A stretch of DNA of 39,868 nucleotides from Ophiostoma sp. CBS 140.51 (Eukaryota; Ascomycota; Sordariomycetes; Ophiostomatales; Ophiostomataceae): positions 1 through 39,868 of the forward strand of contig JANSLP010000299.1 of assembly GCA_029298735.1 (NCBI GenBank), in the 5' to 3' direction. Both the position numbers and the translations under genes were made by a program. This document shows, in pieces, positions 32,220 through 39,868 of this stretch; position 1 is the first letter of the stretch; each line of letters starts with the position of its first letter. Under the pieces are notes generated by a model that was not told the DNA's origin, did no database searches, and saw nothing but the letters and a program-made list of their open reading frames with translations.

Positions 32220-34951
32220 ATGAGGTAAGAACGAGAGACGAGTCTGATCTGCCATCTTGTCCAAGGTCAACGTGCAAAACTGACATGGTATCCAGCTCTC
32301 CCCTGCGCCCCAGTATGGCTTCTGGGAACCGTGGTGCGGCGCCCCGGGCCAACCGCAAACGCTCCCGTGGCGCGGCCGATGATGGCGGGTCGTCCGTCGG
32401 CGCTGCATCCAGCCCAATTCCGTCGTCGCCGCCTGGGTTTGACATTGCCCATGGACAGGACGACGATGAGGACGATATTGAAGAGGACGTCGAGATCCAG
32501 GACGATATCGATGAACTCGACGAATTGGCTGAGGATGACGTCGACCTCTTTCGCGAAGGCTTCGAGCGTGACTACCGCGAGAAGGACGAGACCGACGTCT
32601 ACGAGGGCATTGACCTCGACGACGACAATGATTTTGAAACCATGGATCTGGGCGACCGTCGTCGGCTTGAAGCACGGCTAAGCCGCCGTGACCGCGAAGT
32701 TGCGCGGCGCCAGCAGCACGGTATGCCCGCGGCATTTCTGCCGGGTGATGACGACGACGATGGTGAGGGCGGCGACATTGATCTCACAGCGCAGCCTCGG
32801 CGTCGGCGTCACCGCATGGATGAAGACCCGGACGAGATGTTGGACGGTGACATCATGGACGAAGAGCTCTCACTGGAGGCCCTCCAGGACGTGAAGGCGG
32901 CAAGCCTCACGGAATGGGTGTCCCAGCCGGCGGTGCAGCGCACGATCAAGCGTGAGTTCAAGGCCTTTTTGACCGAGTACACGGATGAGAGTGGCTCGTC
33001 GGTGTACGGAAGCCGGATCCGCACGCTTGGTGAGATTAATGCGGAGTCGCTCGAAGTCTCCTACGATCACCTTTCTTCGGCAAAAGCCATTCTCGCCTAT
33101 TTCCTGGCCAACGCCCCCACCGAGATGCTCAAGCTGTTCGACGACGTCGCCATGGATGTGGTGCTGCTTCACTACCCCGACTACGAGCGCATCCACTCGG
33201 AGATTCATGTTCGCATCTTCGACCTGCCTGTGCACTACACCCTGCGCCAACTGCGCCAGTCGCACCTCAACTGCCTGGTGCGCGTCAGCGGTGTGGTGAC
33301 CCGGCGCAGTGGTGTGTTCCCCCAGCTCAAGTACGTCAAGTTCGACTGCTCCAAGTGCGGTGTCACTCTGGGGCCTTTTCAACAGGAGGCCAATGTCGAG
33401 GTCAAAATCAACTACTGCCAAAGCTGCCAGTCGCGCGGCCCCTTCACTCTCAACTCGGAGAAGACTGTGTACCGCAACTACCAAAAGCTCACACTGCAAG
33501 AGTCGCCCGGTACTGTTCCGGCGGGCCGTCTGCCTCGTCACCGTGAAGTCATCCTTCTGTGGGACCTCATCGACAAGGCGAAGCCGGGTGAGGAGATCGA
33601 GGTGACGGGCACATACCTCAACAACTTTGATGCCCAGCTCAACAACCGCAACGGCTTCCCCGTGTTTGCCACGATCCTTGAGGCTAACAATGTCGTCAAG
33701 GCACATGACCAGCTTGCTGGATTCCGGATGACAGAGGAGGACGAGCAGGCGATCCGGAAGCTTGCGCGGGATCCACAGATTGTGGACAAGATTGTGCAGT
33801 CGATGGCGCCCAGTATCTACGGCCATGACGACATCAAGACAGCAGTGGCCCTGTCGCTGTTTGGTGGCGTCGCCAAGGTCCGGAAGGGTGCCCATCACGT
33901 GCGTGGTGACATCAACGTGCTGCTTCTCGGTGACCCTGGTACAGCCAAATCGCAGGTCTTGAAGTATGTCGAAAAGACAGCTCACCGTGCGGTGTTCGCG
34001 ACGGGTCAGGGCGCGAGTGCCGTCGGTCTGACGGCGAGTGTGCGGCGTGACCCGTTGACGAGCGAGTGGACGCTCGAGGGTGGCGCGCTGGTGCTGGCCG
34101 ACAAGGGCACGTGCTTGATTGACGAATTCGACAAGATGAACGACCAAGACCGTACCTCGATCCACGAAGCGATGGAGCAGCAGACAATCTCGATCTCGAA
34201 GGCAGGTATTGTGACGACTCTGCAAGCACGGTGTGGCATCATTGCGGCGGCCAACCCGATCGGATCGCGTTACAACGCAACCATTCCTTTTGCAGCCAAC
34301 GTGGAACTGACAGAGCCTATTTTGTCTCGTTTCGACATCCTGTGTGTGGTGCGGGACACGGTCGACCCGGAGGAGGATGAGCGGCTTGCTCGGTTCATTG
34401 TCAACTCGCACAGCCGCAGCCACCCGGCGATTGAGCCGGACTCGATGCAGGCGGAGGCGTTGCAGGATGGCCAAACCCAGGCGACGACCCAGGCATCTTC
34501 TTCGTCAACCTCTACAAATAAGACACCCGACAACCAGATCCCGCAGGACCTGCTGCGCAAGTACATCCTGTACGCTCGTGAGCGGTGCTCGCCCAAGCTC
34601 TACAACATGGACGAGGACAAGGTAGCGCGTCTGTTTGCCGACATGCGTCGCGAGTCGCTTGCGACGGGCGCATACCCGATCACAGTGCGTCATCTGGAGG
34701 CGATCATTCGTATCTCCGAGGCGTTCTGTCGTATGCGGCTCTCGGACTACTGCACAGCGCAGGACATTGACCGTGCCATTGCGGTGACGATTGAGAGCTT
34801 CGTGGGTAGCCAGAAGGTCAGCTGCAAGAAGGCGCTTGCACGCGCATTTGCCAAGTACACGCTGGCAAGACCGGGCCAGGGCGTTGGGCGCCGGGCGATG
34901 GCAGGCGGCAGTGGCGGGGCTGGTGCACGGTCATCGACTGTGGCCGCATAG
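32220..34951 (+). CDS. mcm4: MCM4, replicative helicase subunit
   Basis: MCM4 is one of six subunits of the MCM2-7 helicase that licenses and unwinds replication origins in the nucleus. Exon 1 is only 5 nt (32220-32224, ATGAG). A 71-bp intron (32225-32295, donor GTAAGA, branch CTGAC, acceptor CAG) joins to 32296-34951, giving 886 residues that start MSSPLRPSMASGNRG. An unspliced start at 32285 (MVSSSPLRP) is possible but has a weaker context. Features: a disordered acidic N-tail with phosphorylatable Ser; a zinc finger near 350 (FDCSKCGVTLG then INYCQSCQSRGPF); Walker A near 547 (LLGDPGTAKSQ); Walker B near 608 (CLIDEFDKMND); Arg finger near 678 (ILSRFDIL). A Ser/Thr/Gln-rich insert lies near 715-740. 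Length and motif order fit MCM4 (Cdc21). Confidence 0.96.
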
Positions 34952-35704
34952 ACTATGACAGGAATGGCAGCAGCAAGACAGCACTGAGTGTTGGAAGCAC
35001 GGCCCGTATGGGCCATGGGTTTTAATGAAAACAATGAGGATGATGGTGTAAAGGCTTGTGTGAGGGGAGATGGATGATATCACGGTATATTTTGCACGGT
35101 TATGGTTCTTTTTGCATGTTGCGTTTACATTGTGTTCTTTTACGCCTTTTATTTCTTTTTTCTCCTAATTTCCATTGTAGGATCTATTATGTCATGTTCT
35201 CTAGCATTCGTTGATATGATATGTCTAGTGTATAGTTTTTTAGTGTTAAACAACAAAGTGAGAAAAAGAAAGAACGAAACATGACAACAAGCAGACACTG
35301 TGAAACAAGAGACGGTCGTTGGAGGTGCATCATATCCAGACAAGGAAAAGAAGAAGACGAAGAAAACCCCAAATAAAACGACGTGAAAAGAAAAGAAGAA
35401 GAAGAAGAAGAAGAAGAAGAAGAAGAAGAAGAGGAGGAGGAGGAGGAATAGGAGGAATAGGAGGAATAGGAGGAATAGGAGGAGGAATAGGAGGAGGAGG
35501 AGGAGGAGGAGGAGGAGGAGAACCGACAGGCACAAGACAGACTTCAGGAGTTTTTTCCCCTATATCCCATCCCATTTTCCCCTATATCCCATCCCATATT
35601 CACTCAGCCTCCCCCAAAATTGCACATACCGCTTTCGCTTTTCCGTTAAAAAAATATAAAATACCCGCCGTCTCCCAACGTAACTGGGATCACGGCCACC
35701 ACCG
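34952..35704. other. Convergent 3' intergenic region with microsatellite
   Basis: 750 bp lie between the 3' ends of MCM4 (plus) and the 164-residue gene (minus). T-rich termination-like sequence lies at 35100-35240 and is followed by the purine microsatellite. No gene was found; the leucine- or proline-rich frames are translations of the repeat. Confidence 0.6.
35391..35522 (+). repeat. Purine microsatellite (GAA, GGA and GGAGGAATA units)
   Basis: About 130 bp are nearly pure purine on the plus strand: GAA units from about 35395 to 35431, then GGA units, then a 9-bp AGGAGGAAT-type unit repeated about four times, then GGA units again to 35520. Mirror-symmetric purine tracts of this kind can form triplex DNA and mutate in length easily. 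Confidence 0.9.
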
Positions 35705-36199
35705 TCAATCGTCAGAGCTGGCATCCGAGCTGGACGAGTCGTCGGAGTCGGCAAGGGTCTGGGACTGGGCTTGAATGTCAACAGCCTTGCCGTCGGGTGC
35801 ACTCAAGGTGCCGCGCACCTGGACCTCGATGACAGGAGGCAGAGGCCGTTTTGCAGGCGGGCCGGCAGGCGGATCTTCGCAAGCAATGCGCCAAATGCAG
35901 CGGATTTTTGTCAGGTCGGACGGGTCGCGAGCATAGTCGCGGACAGTAAAGCGCACAAAGGCGCCGGAGTTGACGGTCGAGCGCCGGACACGATTTACGG
36001 AGGCGATGAGGCCATCAAAGTCCATGGTAAATCCGTCAATGGTGACGTGTGAGGTGCCTGGGATGTAGAGATGGAGGAGAGCTTCGCGGATACGGGCATC
36101 CTTGGCCTCGGGCGTGTCGGTGGCCGGGTCGACGGGCTCGGGGTTGAAAAGGCGCTGGAGGGCATTGCCCCAGGACTCGGCCGAGCGATAAACGGACAT
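35705..36199 (-). CDS. Small conserved-looking protein, function unknown
   Basis: This is a single-exon frame of 164 residues on the minus strand. It starts MSVYRSAESWGNALQRLF and has alternating strands and helices (REALLHLYIPGTSHVTIDGF, then MDFDGLIASVNRVR and GAFVRFTVRDYARD) followed by a conserved-looking IRCIWRIACEDPP. The C-terminus is an acidic Ser/Asp tail (SDDSSSSDASSDD). The pattern of a first helix, FDGLIASV and later strands could suit an NTF2/SnoaL-like fold, but I cannot confirm it. The start lies in a good context (GCTGCCATGTCC). Codon use and the long open frame on GC-rich DNA support a real gene. No signal peptide or membrane segment is seen. Confidence 0.65.
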   Translation of the reverse strand: MSVYRSAESWGNALQRLFNPEPVDPATDTPEAKDARIREALLHLYIPGTSHVTIDGFTMDFDGLIASVNRVRRSTVNSGAFVRFTVRDYARDPSDLTKIRCIWRIACEDPPAGPPAKRPLPPVIEVQVRGTLSAPDGKAVDIQAQSQTLADSDDSSSSDASSDD

Positions 36200-36833
36200 G
36201 GCAGCGGGCCGGAGGAGAGGAGGAGAGGGACACGGATGAAGAAAAGGGAAAATGAGGGAATGCGACTCGGTATAGAGTGTCAGACTTTTCGTAACTCAAG
36301 TGTGGGCACGGCGCCGGCAACAGGAGGCGTCCAATTGACCCTGCAATGTAGGAGAGGTAAGACGTGAGGACGAATCTTCTGAGTAGGCCAGGTGTATACG
36401 ACGTAGGAGAAGAAGAAAAAAAGAAGCAGCAGCAACCTGGGATTGGAATAGCAGACGAGGGCAAGAGAAACAGCCAGCCGTAAGAGGAGGACGGACTGTG
36501 TCGCAAGCCTGTCGAATACTTGTGACAAGGCGGGACATAAGACCAAGTTCATCATCCAGCAGGGCATCTAGCAAGCAGCATTGTCCTCTGCTCCCTGCTT
36601 GGCCAAGCCTGGGCCCATCCAAGCCATCCACGCTTGCCACGCCAGGCACTTCAAACCCTCAGCAAGCAGTAGGATTTGCGCCGCAGCACTCAGGCAGTTC
36701 GATGCGTCGCATACTGAGGACGGAGCTCGCTGGTCTCTTCTTTGCCTTCGGGTGCAAGTTTAAAGGTGCGGAGAGCCCCCCTTTTTTCCCCTTGCTGGCT
36801 GGTCCGGGCTTATTCTCGCCCACTACGTTTGCA

Positions 36834-36877
36834 CCCCTCCCCGTTCCCCCCGGCACCCCCCTTCTTGCCCCGGTCCC
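36834..36877 (-). other. G-quadruplex motif on minus strand
   Basis: The plus strand has C runs of 4, 4, 6, 6, 4 and 3 at 36834-36837, 36839-36842, 36846-36851, 36856-36861, 36868-36871 and 36875-36877. The loops are 1, 3, 4, 6 and 3 nt. The minus strand therefore fits G4 N1-7 repeated with at least four tetrad-length runs. Confidence 0.75.
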
Positions 36878-38962
36878 ACCGCGCAGTAGTTCGTTCGTTA
36901 GGAGAGGAACCAGGACCAATGCGAGTTGACGGAGAGTGCTTGTTGGACGCACAGAAAACCGAGAAAAGAGAAAGAAAAAAGAAGAGTAAAAGAACAGGAA
37001 GGGAAAAAAGCAAGAGAACAGGAGGTGGAGGAGGTGGTGGGTCGACGAACGCGAGGCAAGGGGGAGTAGAAATGCTCCGGACGCAAACGTAGTTTGGTTT
37101 TTGAAGCCCACCGTCTGTTGAGAGCACATACACTGACACAGTATTACGCTGTAGCTGTCAAGAAATGCAACCACAAAAGCATGGACAATCTCCTTTGTAC
37201 GACGTACAGCGCACCGTCCAGACTGATTTGTTTCTTCCGCCGCCAAGACAGGTCCGAACTAGCATACACTGCACGGGGCCGATGGTTGTTATCCGTTCTT
37301 CGTCCTTTGACGGGCCAACAGCACGTCAAGACGTCGACGTCAAGGTGACAAGACGTGCTCGCCCGAACCATTCCGTCCAGCTTCCCAGCACATCGTGCTT
37401 GTACCATGTCCCAGATACTCCGTATACGAGCGAGTATTGCAAACAGGTCCCTGTCCACCTGTCCCGATCTCTTCCGCTGTCTTTGATAATTTGGCTCACC
37501 GCAGGTGTGTGTTCTCGTTTTCTTGGGCATATCTATCCCCTCTCTCCTATACCCCCCTTTTCTTTTGGATTTTTTTTTCTTCATCATTTTCAACTTGGCC
37601 TACATACCTCGAGCCCTGGTAATGGGACGTTTAACCGTCAGCAAAGACAGGCCCCGTATGCAGGTTTGTGTCTGACGTTGCATGCAGTGCATGGTGAGAG
37701 AGTTCCGTCATGCTAAAAGGCACAAGCACTCGCTTGAAATGGGATGGAAAACCGAACCAGCACAAAGCCCAAACCAAAATGGAAGGCAACACGAGCCCCG
37801 GAAAAGCAGTGCGACGGAGCAGTGCACGTCAGCTGCGACTGTGCCGAGCGAGTAAGGCAATTTTACCTTCTACGTGGACGGAGGACATCGTAGTACTGAA
37901 TTGGTTCCAGGTTGCTCGCCTGGAAGAAGCGTTCCTGGATGCACTGGCAGACTGGATATCGCAATTTGCCGTTCCGCATTGGCTCAATGGCCCAATGGCT
38001 CACAATGGCTCAAGGGTTTCGAGATTTTTGTCTTGCAGTAAAGTTGCAGCACACGGTTTCCGATGTCGTACCCAGTCTCCCAGCATTGGCCCACGGACCA
38101 CAACCCTGCTGGCATTGGTCGGATTGTCGAGTTGTCGAAGAGCAGTTGTCGGGTTCTTTTGGCTTCTGCGAGCTTCTTCTCTTTCAATGGGTTTTGTTGC
38201 ATGGTGCATCATGCAGCTTGCTGTTTGTGGAAGGTTGGAGGCTGTGCAGTTCGCAGGTCCTTGCCGTTTGCAGGTCCTTTGCAGGTGCTTTGCAGCGGCC
38301 GAAACAGCGGCTTGCCACCCGTTTGGCTGATCAGCACCGGGCCAGACCACACTGAGGGTGTTGTGAATCTTGCAAATATCTGACCTAAGATATACTCCAG
38401 GACTGTGGTGTCGGAGTATGTAATAACAGGATAGGATAGACAGGTCCGATAGGTCTCATTACTTTTTCTATCTGATGATGGAACGACGTAAGATTCGCAA
38501 ATGCACGCAAGAATGGCCCCGTGAGTTACCAAATTTTGAGGTCCCAGATTGCGCGACATTTCACGAAGCTGTTTTTTGTTTATTCGGAGATCGAATGGCG
38601 TATTATTCCGTATGTTTCTTCTGTCATCTGTTGCCCATTCCTTTTTTCCTTTTGTGAAGACGCCGTCTCGGAAGCTAAAGATCGCGTCGGCCAAAAGTGC
38701 CCTGAGCCCCGAGAACCCCTAAAGAGCCCCTAAAAGTAAACCAAGCTTTTTTGCTCCCAGCCCCGCATGTCCCCAGCACATTGGTGTTATTAGCAGGCGA
38801 GCACACCCTCACGACCAAAAGCCAAAAGTTTCCCTGATTCCTTTAGCGGGCTAACCCCGCCTGTCCCACCAAGCCGCCACCGCACCTTGGGAACGCTACC
38901 GTCTCCAAACTGAAGAGTTTCTAGCGGCGCGACAGCCCATTTGGCCTGTCAATTTAACTGTG

Positions 38963-38994
38963 ACGCGAATTGTCCAAGTCGACGCGACGCGAAA
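38963..38994. promoter_or_regulatory. ACGCGA cluster upstream of fta4
   Basis: Three ACGCGA cores fall in 32 bp: ACGCGAA at 38963-38969, ACGCGA at 38982-38987 and ACGCGAAA at 38987-38994. They lie 64-95 bp before the ATG at 39058. They match the MBF-type core seen in the MCM4 promoter. Function is inferred. Confidence 0.5.
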
Positions 38995-39057
38995 CTGGTA
39001 TCGCGACATGAAGGTCTACCGCCTCACCTCCCGCACCCAGACCTACCTAAGTCGAAG

Positions 39058-39868
39058 ATGGACGACCCGCCAACAATCATTGCACTGAAGCAAGCCTTTC
39101 TCGAGATTGCCACACGCCAGCTGGCCCAGCCTCTCGCACCATCGCGTACCTGGCAAAGAAAGAATGACCTGAGTGGCACTGGACGCGGCAGTGATGCTGC
39201 TGTCGCCGCTGAGGGCAGCGCCGCGGACGGCGAGGACGGCAGCGACGGCGGAAGGCGTATTCCTCCCAAGGTTGTTGACGATGTCCTTGTACGCACCAAC
39301 CAGCTCATGTTGCTGCATGCTCGCCGTGTGCACACAACGGTGGCTGTGCGCCACGTCGCAGAACAGCTGGACCAGCTGTACCAAATAAACAGAGACGATC
39401 TGGTAGCCGGGCCAGGCAATGCCGGGAGCGAGTCCCTTGGACGAGGGGCCGACTACAGTATGCTCTTCTCCGTCTTTTTTTTCTCTTTTTTCTTTTTTCC
39501 TTTTCTTTTTCTGTTTTTTTTTTGTCTCTTCTTTCCCCACCCCCGTTTCCAAATTCAAAAGTTTGGACTTCTTTGCTAATAAACAGCATCGTCGACGGCC
39601 ATCTTCGGTCTTCCGTCCGCTTGGGACGACTCCCAAGAGGCTGACACACTGCCGCTCGAGGCTCGCCGGTATACGGAGCAAGTTGCCCAGCTGCAGGCGC
39701 TCGCAGAGCGGCGAACGGAAACGGCAACCCGTGTCCGGCGCCTCCGCGGAATAGCCTCCCTGTTGGAGAGTATATCATCGGAGGGTGTCCCTGCGCAGCG
39801 CAGCCTCATTACGCGTGACGGGCCTGTGGAGGGCCAGCTAGAGCGGATGCGCCTCCTCCTGGCAAGGG
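39058..39868 (+). CDS. fta4: Sim4-complex kinetochore subunit Fta4 (CENP-U-like), 5' part
   Basis: Exon 1 (39058-39457) and exon 2 (from 39587, running off the window) are separated by a 129-bp GT-AG intron with a CTAAT branch site just before CAG. Fta4 is a constitutive inner-kinetochore (CCAN/Sim4) protein. The start, MDDPPTIIALKQAFLEIATRQLAQPLAPSR in two pieces around the family-typical LKQAFLE and PLAPSRTW, then a Gly/Asp/Ala-rich linker, then IPPKVVDDVLVRTNQLMLLH and AVRHVAEQLDQLY fit the Fta4 family (PF13093). Exon 2 continues with TAIFGLPSAWDD and a coiled-coil segment (YTEQVAQLQALAERRTETAT). Length cannot be judged because the gene is cut by the window end at residue 226 or so. Upstream ACGCGA boxes suggest cell-cycle control. 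Confidence 0.82.
39461..39544 (+). repeat. Pyrimidine tract inside fta4 intron
   Basis: Nearly all bases from 39461 to 39544 of the first intron are T or C, with T runs of up to nine. The tract is far longer than a normal polypyrimidine tract and makes this the second-longest intron seen in the window. Confidence 0.75.

Larger units (their letters stand above)
36200..39057. other. Gene-free region before fta4
   Basis: In 2.9 kb no gene is supported. The first 900 bp are purine-rich on the plus strand, consistent with a CT-rich leader and promoter for the minus-strand gene. A G-quadruplex motif lies at 36834-36877. A local cluster of CAATGGC repeats occurs at 37978-38012, and imperfect TTGCAGGT repeats at 38245-38295. 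Frames such as 38209-38694 (minus) and 37144-37593 (minus) have no domain-like content. The final 100 bp contain ACGCGA boxes before fta4. Confidence 0.5.

Noticed and set aside
32870..34474. 534-codon frame antisense to MCM4
   Set aside because: It lies wholly within the conserved MCM4 exon; high GC at third positions suppresses stops on the opposite strand. The translation has no domain content.
35330..35575. Leu- or Pro-rich frames over the microsatellite
   Set aside because: They are direct translations of the GAA/GGA repeat.
37980..38035. tRNA-like A and B boxes (TGGCTCAATGG and GGGTTTCGAG)
   Set aside because: The sequence does not form an acceptor stem or anticodon arm; it is a local CAATGGC repeat.
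38209..38694. 161-codon minus-strand frame
   Set aside because: No domain, no homology-like pattern, and it covers repeat-rich non-coding sequence.
38715..38740. CCCCTAAA repeated twice, telomere-like
   Set aside because: Only two imperfect units within a C-rich stretch; not a telomeric array.

Overview
The window is nuclear DNA of a filamentous ascomycete (Pezizomycotina, most likely Sordariomycetes). Short introns of about 54-150 bp (many 70-71 bp) carry fungal splice signals. The gene families are typical: a bZIP with a DUF3425 domain, a LaeA-like methyltransferase, fungal arylsulfatases, an Mlo2/UBR7 protein and the Sim4-complex subunit Fta4. The proteins have long Pro-, Gln- and Asp-rich disordered tails, and pyrimidine-rich leaders precede several start codons. 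An Ophiostomatales/Sporothrix-like source is possible, but the sequence alone does not prove it.

Left part (1-16 kb). A largely empty 3 kb holds at most one gene relic. It is followed by a minus-strand bZIP/DUF3425 regulator, a wrecked arylsulfatase gene (6204-7708), an intact FAD monooxygenase (9245-10651), a gene-free 3.4 kb, and a four-exon SAM methyltransferase (14104-15432). The wrecked arylsulfatase has its active-site segment inverted and its central part missing.

Middle (16-26 kb). A three-exon patatin-like protein lies on the minus strand; the nucleophile serine of its GxSxG motif is glycine. A gene-poor 3.7 kb follows, then two convergent broken genes: an MFS sugar-type transporter (22051-23520) and a second, unrelated type of sulfatase (23660-25282). 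Both sulfatase loci in the window are therefore dead.

Right part (26-40 kb). This is a denser housekeeping block: a MYND-like zinc-finger protein, a conserved coiled-coil protein, UBR7/Mlo2 and MCM4 transcribed divergently from one 627-bp promoter, a small protein of unknown function, and the 5' part of the kinetochore gene fta4, which runs off the window. The MCM4/UBR7 promoter and the fta4 promoter each contain a tight cluster of ACGCG (MluI-cell-cycle-box type) sites. This suggests that replication licensing and kinetochore genes share G1/S control here.

No tRNA, rRNA, CRISPR array or complete transposon was seen. I found no clearly new multi-gene system. The most unusual structures are the micro-inversion in the first sulfatase, the loss of two sulfatases plus a transporter, the ACGCG clusters, and a strong G-quadruplex motif near 36.85 kb.
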